From: Laspinema olomoucense D3b
GTDB lineage: Bacteria > Cyanobacteriota > Cyanobacteriia > Cyanobacteriales > Laspinemataceae
Direction of reading: 5' to 3'
Assembly (NCBI RefSeq): GCF_025370785.1
Contig: NZ_JAMXFA010000032.1
Span: 18,306-82,305, forward strand
Length of the DNA: 64,000 nt
Each line of letters starts with the position of its first letter. Position 1 is the first letter of the stretch. The notes under the pieces were generated by a model. That model was not told the origin of the DNA and searched no databases. It worked only from the letters and a program-made list of their open reading frames with translations. Positions 57,828 through 64,000 of the stretch are shown one piece after another. Both the position numbers and the translations under genes were made by a program.

Positions 57828-58100
57828 TGGATTGGGAGATGGGGGAGATAGGGGAGATGGGGAGGATGGGGAGGATGGGGGAGAAACAGAACCCTCGTGA
57901 CGTGGCTGAAGCCGCGTCACGGGCATCTGCGGCTCTGCCGCCTGTAGCTCTCATCACGAAGATTAAGCCCATGCTCCCGGACTGGAGGCAGAGCCTCCAT
58001 AAGCCCGTGACGCGGCTTCAGCCACGTCACGAGGACCCGGCCCCCCATCCCCCCCATCCCCCCCATCTCCCCCATCCCCCCCATCCCTCCAATCCCAATA
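57828..58100. repeat. Intact composite element: G-rich tract, 32-bp inverted repeat core, C-rich tract
   Basis: A G-rich tract (GGGGAGGATG type, about 57829-57887) and a C-rich tract (CCCCCCATC type, 58041-58096) enclose a core with a perfect 32-bp inverted repeat, 57893-57924 and 58003-58034. Each arm is itself nearly palindromic (CGTGACG..CGTCACG). The centre holds GCGGCTCTGCCGC and GGAGGCAGAGCCTCC hairpins. It starts directly after the gatB stop and ends about 80 bases before argJ. No coding frame is credible. Confidence 0.85.
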
Positions 58101-58137
58101 TTGTCAAACCCGGACCCTTCAAAGAGCCGCATCTTGG

Positions 58138-58143
58138 TATAAT
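58138..58143 (+). promoter_or_regulatory. Candidate -10 box of argJ
   Basis: Perfect TATAAT preceded by TTGG, 37 bases before the argJ ATG. No good -35 lies at 17 bases; a TTGTCA at 58101 is too distant. Confidence 0.4.
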
Positions 58144-58179
58144 CCCCTGTCAACTAGGCCACTTTTCAAGGAAACAACT

Positions 58180-59421
58180 ATGACAGACTGGCAAGAAATA
58201 ACCGGAGGGGTGACGGCTCCAAAAGGGTATCGGGCGGCAGGGATTGCCGCTGGGTTAAAACCGTCAGGAGCACCGGATTTGGCATTGATTTGGTCCGATG
58301 TAGAGGCGATCGCCGCTGGAGTGTTCACAACCTCCGTTGTTCGTGCCGCCTGTGTAGACTACTGTCGCCAACGCCTTGAGGAAAAAGCCAGCGCCCGCGC
58401 TATCTTATGTAACGCCGGACAAGCCAATGCCGCCACCGGGGAGCAGGGGTTGGCGGATACCCTCGAAAGTGCCGACTTATTAGCCCGAGAACTCTCTATT
58501 TCCCCCAATTCTGTCCTAATTGCCTCCACTGGGGTAATCGGTCAACGGATTCGCATGGACGCCTTGCGCAGTGGGATTCCCGCCGTTGTAGCGGCTTCCT
58601 CCACCGAAGGCAATGATGCCGCCGCCAAAGCTATATGCACCACGGATTTAGTCCCCAAAACCATCGCCTTAGAAACCACCTTTGAGGGACGTCCGGTGCG
58701 AATTGGAGGGATTTGCAAGGGTTCAGGCATGATTCATCCGAACATGGCAACCATGCTGGCGTTTGTCACCTGCGATGCCAGTGTTTCTTCCCATCTCTGG
58801 CACGATATGCTAAAACGGGCGGCAGATCGCAGTTTTAATCAGATTACGGTGGATGGTGATACCAGCACGAACGATACTCTGATTGCGTTAGCCAATGGAC
58901 AATCCCGGACCCCGGCGATTACAGAAATGGGTCCGGAGGCGGAAAAATTAGAAGCGGGATTGACGGCGGTTTGTCAATATCTGGCGAAGGCGATCGCCCG
59001 GGATGGAGAAGGCGCAACCTGCCTGATTGAAGTCCAAGTTACAGGTGCACCGGATGACGCCGCAGCACGTCGGGTTGCTAAAACCATTGTCGGATCGAGC
59101 TTAGTTAAATCTGCCGTCTTTGGACGGGACCCGAACTGGGGGCGAATTGCTGCAGCAGCGGGACGTGCCGGGGTATCCTTTGACCAAGACAATCTGCGGA
59201 TTCAACTGGGTGAGTTTTTGTTGATGGAAAACGGTCAACCCTTACCGTTCGATCGCCCTGCCGCCAGTGCCTATCTGAAACAAGCGGCTGCCGGTGCGTA
59301 TTTAAAAGAGGATACGGTCCTCATGCAGGTTCAAATTGGCAATGGGTCCGGAACCGGAACAGCCTGGGGATGCGACCTCAGTTATGATTATGTGAAGATC
59401 AACGCCGAGTACACCACGTAA
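58180..59421 (+). CDS. argJ: Bifunctional glutamate N-acetyltransferase / amino-acid acetyltransferase
   Basis: 413 residues. ArgJ transfers acetyl from N-acetylornithine to glutamate in the cyclic arginine pathway. Signature: [25 protein letters not shown], where Thr in MATML is the autoproteolysis nucleophile that splits the precursor into alpha and beta chains. Also [21 protein letters not shown] at the start, [31 protein letters not shown], and the C-terminal [18 protein letters not shown]. Whether it is mono- or bifunctional cannot be read from sequence. ATG 58180 is preceded by AAGGAAAC (weak ribosome site). Confidence 0.97.
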   Translation: MTDWQEITGGVTAPKGYRAAGIAAGLKPSGAPDLALIWSDVEAIAAGVFTTSVVRAACVDYCRQRLEEKASARAILCNAGQANAATGEQGLADTLESADLLARELSISPNSVLIASTGVIGQRIRMDALRSGIPAVVAASSTEGNDAAAKAICTTDLVPKTIALETTFEGRPVRIGGICKGSGMIHPNMATMLAFVTCDASVSSHLWHDMLKRAADRSFNQITVDGDTSTNDTLIALANGQSRTPAITEMGPEAEKLEAGLTAVCQYLAKAIARDGEGATCLIEVQVTGAPDDAAARRVAKTIVGSSLVKSAVFGRDPNWGRIAAAAGRAGVSFDQDNLRIQLGEFLLMENGQPLPFDRPAASAYLKQAAAGAYLKEDTVLMQVQIGNGSGTGTAWGCDLSYDYVKINAEYTT

Positions 59422-59682
59422 GGAACAACACCTTGATCCAGTGGCTAAATCCACGGATGTTGCAGGAGGGGTACTTCCCCCTCCTGGGGTATAAACCCGA
59501 TTAAGTTTAAGTTTAAGTTAAAATTAAATAGGGGCGATGGATATTTCCCTGGAAGCGGAGCGCAATTTAGACATTCCCCTTCCATTGAAAGCCTGATGAC
59601 TCAACATGAGGGGGAAACTGCCTGCAACTGAATTGCCCCTAGTTTTACTGAACAATAAACCTGACGTTCTGAACGGAACTCG

Positions 59683-59865
59683 ATGAACAAGAACAAAGGC
59701 GGACGCCCCGCTACCGGACAAGGAGAGCGTTTCTACTTCCCTATCCCCAAAGTAAAAGCGGCCCATATCCTCAAGGTGATTCCGGATGAGAAAATGCCCC
59801 TGGTAGAGGAACTCTTACAAGCCCTGGCGGACCAAGCAAACCTAAAAAAATCCGAATCTTCTTGA
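59683..59865 (+). CDS. Small basic protein of unknown function
   Basis: 60 residues, starting MNKNKGGRPATGQGERFYFP, then two helical pieces (VKAAHILKVIPDEKMPLVEELLQALADQANL). The GGRPxTGxGER start recalls small DNA-binding or partner proteins in cyanobacteria, but I recognise no named family. A strong terminator overlaps its last codons (59838-59879), which supports a real, independently transcribed gene. ATG 59683 lacks a clear Shine-Dalgarno sequence. Confidence 0.6.
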   Translation: MNKNKGGRPATGQGERFYFPIPKVKAAHILKVIPDEKMPLVEELLQALADQANLKKSESS

Positions 59866-59879
59866 CTTTAGGTTTTTTT
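59838..59879 (+). terminator. Rho-independent terminator overlapping the small gene's stop
   Basis: AAACCTAAA (59838-59846) pairs with TTTAGGTTT (59867-59875), followed by T's to 59879. The stop codon 59863-59865 lies in the loop. Confidence 0.7.
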
Positions 59880-59910
59880 GCCAATAAAATTAAAGTAGAA
59901 CCAAACAATA

Positions 59911-59951
59911 AAAAAGCGCGATGCCCACGACCAAGTAGTACCGCGCTTTTT
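59911..59951. terminator. Bidirectional terminator-like hairpin
   Basis: AAAAAGCGCG (59911-59920) pairs perfectly with CGCGCTTTTT (59942-59951), loop of 21. It has an A-run and T-run on both sides, so it can work in either direction. Confidence 0.7.
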
Positions 59952-60122
59952 AGACCAAATGACCCGAATCACTCTCGATTAGCGACTAACTAATCGAAGA
60001 CCAAAACGGAAAAACAATAATCAGTGAATCAATCTACCCGGACCACTACGAGAATGACAAGAGTCATCAAGGCAATCACAGGAATATCACAATTCACAAG
60101 ATTCACAAGAAACAATTATACC

Positions 60123-60758
60123 ATGAACAAGACCTATCCGCAACCCCCCGCTCTGGAAAATTTTAGCCTGCTGGAACTGCCACCGAGCAAACTGGCCTCA
60201 AAACGCTTACCCCAGCGGGGAAAACAATCTTTGGATAAGGCGATCGTCTCTTGTCCAATCGAGATAGAACGGTTGGGGATTGTCAAGCGGACGAATACTC
60301 CCTATATTGTCTATCGGACGCCTTATGGGAGGGGCTGCACCTTCATCGCCCGGAAGTATTTGATTCAGTCGCTGTTGAGTTTGTTGGGGATTTGCGATCG
60401 CCCGGGGGAACCGATTAGCGGGGTTAGCATCAGTGAGTACCGCCTAACAGTACAGCAAGGGGAAAACCTCTACACCCTTCCCGATCGCGAGGTATTCGAC
60501 TATTTGGAACGGCAAAATCAAGCGGCGATCGAAGCGTTGCAAGTTAAGTTACTCCCTCAGCAAATCCTCGTTTGGAATCCCCTGAATGGAAATATCAACG
60601 AGGTCAAATCCGATGGATGTTCTTGCTATGAAACTGCGGCCCCTCGGTCAGTTTGTAAACATCAAGTGGCAGCTCATTTGTATCTACGAAGTCAAGGGTG
60701 GGGTTCTTTAGGAATTTATTTTAAACCCGATGAAGAAGTCGCGGCATCTCCCCCATAG
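60123..60758 (+). CDS. SWIM-type zinc-finger-like protein
   Basis: 211 residues. The C-terminal region carries a SWIM pattern CxC..CxH: SDGCSCYETAAPRSVCKHQVA, where the three Cys and His can bind zinc. SWIM domains occur in proteins that contact DNA or other proteins. The N-terminal part (LVNFSLLELPPSK-like, IEIERLGIVKRTNTPYIVYRTPYG) has no known motif. The frame runs 33 codons upstream to 60024, but this lead is low-complexity Thr/Arg-rich; ATG 60123 is preferred. It stands alone behind a bidirectional terminator. Confidence 0.6.
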   Translation: MNKTYPQPPALENFSLLELPPSKLASKRLPQRGKQSLDKAIVSCPIEIERLGIVKRTNTPYIVYRTPYGRGCTFIARKYLIQSLLSLLGICDRPGEPISGVSISEYRLTVQQGENLYTLPDREVFDYLERQNQAAIEALQVKLLPQQILVWNPLNGNINEVKSDGCSCYETAAPRSVCKHQVAAHLYLRSQGWGSLGIYFKPDEEVAASPP

Positions 60759-61156
60759 CGATCGCCTTTTCCCCCCAGCTTAGGGCACTGCACATCCTCT
60801 AATCTAACTTTAAGACTACCCAGAAAAAGGCACTGCCTTGTCCATCCGAGCAAGGAATAGGGCAAGTTGTGCATTGTGATGGGGGCAGTTTGCAGCTTGC
60901 AGCCGATCGCGGTGGATTGTCCCCACAGTCCTCCGGCAGTTTTTCCTAGAAATTGATTAAACAATTGCAGGAGAATCAATAATTTTTTCTTATCCAGAGA
61001 ATAAATGTTTAAATTCTCTATCTTTTGGATGAGTGAATCATTGTGATTCTTCGTTTATACCTATAACCAGCTTTGAAAAATTTCCCGATTGTACCCTAAA
61101 AAAATAACACAATTCCCGGCAATAGCTCGTTGAAAATTTAGCGGAAATAGACCGTT
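60759..61156. other. Intergenic region
   Basis: 398 bases with no gene or strong repeat recognised. A minus-strand open frame here has no family features. The final 150 bases are AT-rich and likely hold the promoter of the secreted protein gene. Confidence 0.45.
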
Positions 61157-61630
61157 ATGAATTTGCTAAAATCCTCGAAAATGACTCAAAAATTCAGCCT
61201 AATTCTAGGCGGAATCTTGACCAGTTCTCTCCTAGTAGCGATGCCAGCGACGGCCCAAATTACTGATGCAAAAGTGGACTCTCTCGTAGAGGCATTGCGA
61301 CTGGCTGCACCGGATACGGGCACGGAAGATGACGGACTCTATAGCGAGTGGCAAATTAAACCGGATAATATTCCCCGCTGGTCAAAACTCTGTATTCAGC
61401 AGGAACTTACCCCAGCGGAATTTGAAGCGAATGAAGCCCAAGCTAGAGAAGTTTTATCCTGTGTGATGAGCGATATCCTCCAGGAGGAGTATGAAGCCAG
61501 TGGCAATGATGAATCCCTAGCCGTGCGTCGGGCGGCGGCTTGGTGGATGGCTGGAGACCCTGAGCAGTATAACAGCGAAAGAATTTCCGACTATACTCAA
61601 GAAGTTTTGCAACACTATCAGCAACAGTAA
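61157..61630 (+). CDS. Exported protein of unknown function
   Basis: 157 residues with a clear signal peptide: basic start, hydrophobic FSLILGGILTSSLLVAM, cleavage probably after ATAQ near residue 34. The mature part is acidic and helical: VDSLVEALRLAAP, WQIKPDNIPRWSKLCIQQEL, VLSCVMSDILQEEY, RRAAAWWMAGDPEQY. Two cysteines (SKLC and VLSC) could form a disulfide in the periplasm. No family recognised. ATG 61157; Met 9 is an alternative. It is followed by a strong terminator at 61710. Confidence 0.7.
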   Translation: MNLLKSSKMTQKFSLILGGILTSSLLVAMPATAQITDAKVDSLVEALRLAAPDTGTEDDGLYSEWQIKPDNIPRWSKLCIQQELTPAEFEANEAQAREVLSCVMSDILQEEYEASGNDESLAVRRAAAWWMAGDPEQYNSERISDYTQEVLQHYQQQ

Positions 61631-62060
61631 TAAAATTCTCTTTTCATCCTTCCAATTGCTCAACGCGCAACCCAACGGTTAAAACCTAAAAACGAGTAGT
61701 TTTGATGAGGGCGGTTATCTTCAGATACCGCCTTTTTTATTGCTTTCTAGCAAGGGGTGAGAAATTCCAGATTTGGCGACCTAGTTTTTAGGAGGTTCAC
61801 TGCACCGCAGAGGATATGAGGAGAGTCAAAGTTGCGGTCAGGGTTTAAGATTTGGACTCGTACAGAGGATACCACAGAGCGCTGATTGCAGGGGGTTGCA
61901 TGGGCAATCTATCGATGTGGATTGGGAGGTTTGGACATCGAATGACCTTCATTCCCCAGCAGATTAGTTCCTCCAAAGTCTCAAAATGGGTGTACGGTTG
62001 TCCTGACTGGATCGATTCAGGTTGGGAAATTTAAAGGTGTCTGTGAAGGAGTGACGTGGG
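61631..62060. other. Intergenic region with terminator
   Basis: 430 bases. Apart from the terminator at 61710-61738 no gene or repeat is recognised; a 60-codon frame near 61852 has no family features. Confidence 0.45.
61710..61738 (+). terminator. Rho-independent terminator
   Basis: GGCGGTTATCT (61710-61720) pairs with AGATACCGCC (61723-61732), one bulged T, followed by six T's. Ends the exported-protein transcript. Confidence 0.8.
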
Positions 62061-63149
62061 ATGAGCGATCCATTATTGCTGGCGATCGGGTTGTTGACTC
62101 AGATGAAGACCTCAATTTCTGAGGCAATGCCGAACCAGCCTAAGCCCCCAGAACAAACTATACTGAGAATCTACACCCAGGAATGGGAATTGACCGCAAG
62201 GGGCGATATTCTTCCCACGGTAGAAATGAGTGGGCCAGAATTTAGTTCAATGGGAAGTTTATCCCCCTGGGTATCGAGGGATAAACTGTTTGATAGTTAT
62301 CCGGCGGAATTTATGGGACAGTCTCACCGGGCGATCGCCTCGTCACAGGCAGCCCTTCCCCAAGATGAAACTGCACCGGAACGGGTTGCTTATGCCCGAA
62401 CTCCATCCTTTCGACCCCAATCGGGACCGCAACTGTATCAACAACGGTTAGCGGCATTGGAGGCAGGACAGACTTATACCCGAATTCCCTGTGAGAGTTA
62501 TGGATCCTTGTGGGCGAATGCCTGGGAACAGCCGACTTATGAGCAATGGAAAGCCCTGCTAGAACGAGAAGCGCAAGCGGTGGCGAAAGGACAGGGTTCT
62601 AATCGGTTAGCGGTGTTGTTGGGGGATTCGATTAGTATGTGGTTTCCCCAGGACCGACTTCCCCAGGGCCCGATTTGGTTGAATCAGGGGATTTCTGGGG
62701 ATACTTCCCGAGGCATCCTGAGTCGATTGTCGGCTTTGCGGGGAACTCGACCGGATACGATTTATATTTTGGCCGGGATTAATGATTTACGGCAGGGGAT
62801 AGGGGTGGAGGAAATTGTGGAGAATCACCGGCAGATTTTGCGCCGCTTGGGTCAAGAGCATCCAGGTGCGCAGGTGATCTTGCAATCGATTTTGCCGACG
62901 AGGTTACCCCAGATTTCTAATGGGCAAATTGAGTGGATCAATCAGCAATTGGCGGCGATCGCCTGGGAAGAAGGGGCGAGTTATTTGGATTTGTATGCTC
63001 AGTTTAGCGATCGCGCCGGAAACTTGCAGGTGGGATTAACTACGGATGGATTACATCTGAATGCCCGAGGATACGAACTCTGGCAAGGGACCCTCACCCA
63101 TGCAGAATCCTGGCTGGCGTTACATTCGAGATCGCGAAAGCATCCATAA
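62061..63149 (+). CDS. SGNH/GDSL-family hydrolase
   Basis: 362 residues. The C-terminal 190 residues form an SGNH esterase fold with the four blocks: LLGDSISMWFP (Ser nucleophile), NQGISGDTSRG (Gly), ILAGINDLRQG (Asn) and TTDGLHLNARGYELW (Asp and His). This family hydrolyses ester bonds in lipids or acetylated glycans. The N-terminal 150 residues are Pro/Gln-rich and without motifs, with no certain signal peptide (MSDPLLLAIGLLTQM is short). ATG 62061 follows GAAGGAGTG (ribosome site). A single gene. Confidence 0.87.
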   Translation: MSDPLLLAIGLLTQMKTSISEAMPNQPKPPEQTILRIYTQEWELTARGDILPTVEMSGPEFSSMGSLSPWVSRDKLFDSYPAEFMGQSHRAIASSQAALPQDETAPERVAYARTPSFRPQSGPQLYQQRLAALEAGQTYTRIPCESYGSLWANAWEQPTYEQWKALLEREAQAVAKGQGSNRLAVLLGDSISMWFPQDRLPQGPIWLNQGISGDTSRGILSRLSALRGTRPDTIYILAGINDLRQGIGVEEIVENHRQILRRLGQEHPGAQVILQSILPTRLPQISNGQIEWINQQLAAIAWEEGASYLDLYAQFSDRAGNLQVGLTTDGLHLNARGYELWQGTLTHAESWLALHSRSRKHP

Positions 63150-63352
63150 CAATTTCTGGGGATGACTATCAATCAAGCTGGGGGGATTTGCTGTTCAGGC
63201 GGACGGTGCGATCGGCCTGAACAAGACCCAGGAACCGGCAGATATCAGGAATTCAAAACCAGGTTTTGGCCTCCAATGGGTTCCTACCCCGCCTTGAATC
63301 CTCGAAAAAACTGGGTTTCTAACCTTTACGGTACCGGCATTGTAGACCTGTA

Positions 63353-63380
63353 CAGCCTCCGTTAAAACGGGGGCTTTTTT
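63353..63380 (+). terminator. Rho-independent terminator
   Basis: A GCCTCCGT/ACGGGGGC stem with one G-T pair and a short TAAA loop, followed by six T's. It probably ends the SGNH hydrolase transcript and separates it from psaB. Confidence 0.65.
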
Positions 63381-63856
63381 AATCGCAGCCCTGGGTCCTC
63401 CCCACAAGTTTGATTAAGGATAGCAAAATGCCTTCAAGACGATCGCAAATTTTGCTAAACTACACCACAATTACTAAATTTGCCTCGTGGGGGAGCCTCC
63501 GGGAATTCGGATCCACTCCCTGCCCCGTCTTGGGATGAGTTCACTAGAGTCTGCCGCCAGAAAATGGAACCCGAGGACAGAAACGCAGTTTTCTGCTGAC
63601 AGTTTCAACCTCCATCCATCACCCATGTTCTGGCATTGTACCGACCCAGGAAAACTGGTCAAACCAATCTTCCCTAACTCCCAGTATTGATGCCCTCTAG
63701 TGATTGACCATGACGGGATCAAGGTTCCCAACCCCCGAACGATGTTGAAGAGCCAGAGGAGATGCGGTTTAAAACCGTACCTCAAATGTGGCAAATCGGC
63801 CTAGTCGGGGTCTGCTTCACGGGACAAAGTGAATGAGACAGAAGGCTTTGGCTGTA

Positions 63857-63865
63857 TGCTATAAA
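63857..63865 (+). promoter_or_regulatory. Candidate extended -10 of psaB
   Basis: TGCTATAAA gives an extended -10 (TG, one base, TATAAA at 63860-63865), about 60 bases before the ATG; the -35 is poor. AGAGGACC just before the ATG is the ribosome site. Confidence 0.35.
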
Positions 63866-63923
63866 TCGATTTCCGGTACTTAACATCAGCTCGGATTAAG
63901 ATCAGCAGGATATCAGAGGACCT

Positions 63924-64000
63924 ATGGCAACAAAATTCCCAAAATTTAGCCAAGACCTCGCGGCAGACCCGACAACACGTCGGATTTGGTACGGGATTGC
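63924..64000 (+). CDS. psaB: Photosystem I core protein PsaB (P700 apoprotein A2), 5' part only
   Basis: The 25 visible codons start [16 protein letters not shown], then TTRRIWYGI, the hallmark N-terminus of PsaB, one of the two large thylakoid membrane subunits that hold P700 and the electron-transfer chain of photosystem I. The rest lies beyond the window. ATG 63924 has AGAGGACC upstream. In most cyanobacteria psaB follows psaA in one operon; here the preceding 774 bases hold no psaA. It may thus be an extra or relocated copy (inference). Confidence 0.93.
   Translation, partial: MATKFPKFSQDLAADPTTRRIWYGI

Larger units (their letters stand above)
63150..63923. other. Long upstream region of psaB without psaA
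   Basis: 774 bases with no credible gene. It holds a worn AAACC..GGTTT palindrome region (about 63255-63330), the terminator at 63353-63380 and, at its end, the psaB promoter candidate. The expected psaA gene is absent here. Confidence 0.6.

Overview
The window comes from a cyanobacterium. It ends in the first codons of psaB (photosystem I core). It also carries ycf34, an argJ/gatB housekeeping block, CHASE2/CHASE4 adenylate cyclases, CHAT and DUF928 proteins, and the HIP1 palindrome GCGATCGC recurs throughout. The density of multi-PAS hybrid kinases, dispersed repeats and decayed genes suggests a large-genome filamentous type. The genus cannot be fixed from the sequence.

Layout. 1-5.0 kb: three two-component proteins on the plus strand (a HisKA_2 kinase cut by the window edge, then two REC-kinase fusions). 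5.4-7.0 kb: ycf34 and a CCA-type tRNA nucleotidyltransferase. 7.1-9.1 kb: a decayed CHAT/WD40 gene between two diverged direct repeats. 9.1-18.9 kb: a 1783-residue Ser/Thr kinase-ATPase-GAF-phosphatase, an FAD oxidoreductase, a YaaW-like protein, a Wzy/O-antigen-ligase-like membrane protein and a small conserved ORF. 18.9-19.8 kb: IS110-family remnant. 19.8-27.1 kb: accessory cluster of PqqD-like protein, HPr-kinase-like protein, three GT2 glycosyltransferases and an SDR, bracketed by two nucleotidyltransferase-fold proteins. 27.4-35.2 kb: Uma2, TPR-CHAT protease-like, DUF928, CHASE2-PAS-adenylate cyclase. 35.4-51.3 kb: a second-messenger and phosphorelay block with two more adenylate cyclases, a REC-GGDEF-EAL protein, two hybrid kinases with HPt domains and an FKBP. 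51.5-55.7 kb: operon of a Ras-like GTPase, a membrane-spanning roadblock-like/BON/OmpA protein and a coiled-coil protein. 56.3-59.4 kb: gatB and argJ. 59.7-63.2 kb: small proteins, a SWIM-type protein, a secreted protein and an SGNH hydrolase. 63.9 kb: start of psaB.

Two regions deserve most attention. The GTPase/roadblock/OmpA operon looks like a way to link a cytosolic small GTPase switch to peptidoglycan. The 19.8-27.1 kb cluster resembles peptide-chaperone plus HPr-kinase-like systems found beside glycan or RiPP genes, but has no visible precursor peptide, protease or cyclase.

The intergenic DNA is also structured. There is a nested inverted-repeat element flanked by G-rich and C-rich minisatellites (one intact copy, one degraded), a TA-flanked MITE-like element, and short AGAAACC(C/G)GGTTTCT palindromes. 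No rRNA, tRNA or CRISPR array was recognised.
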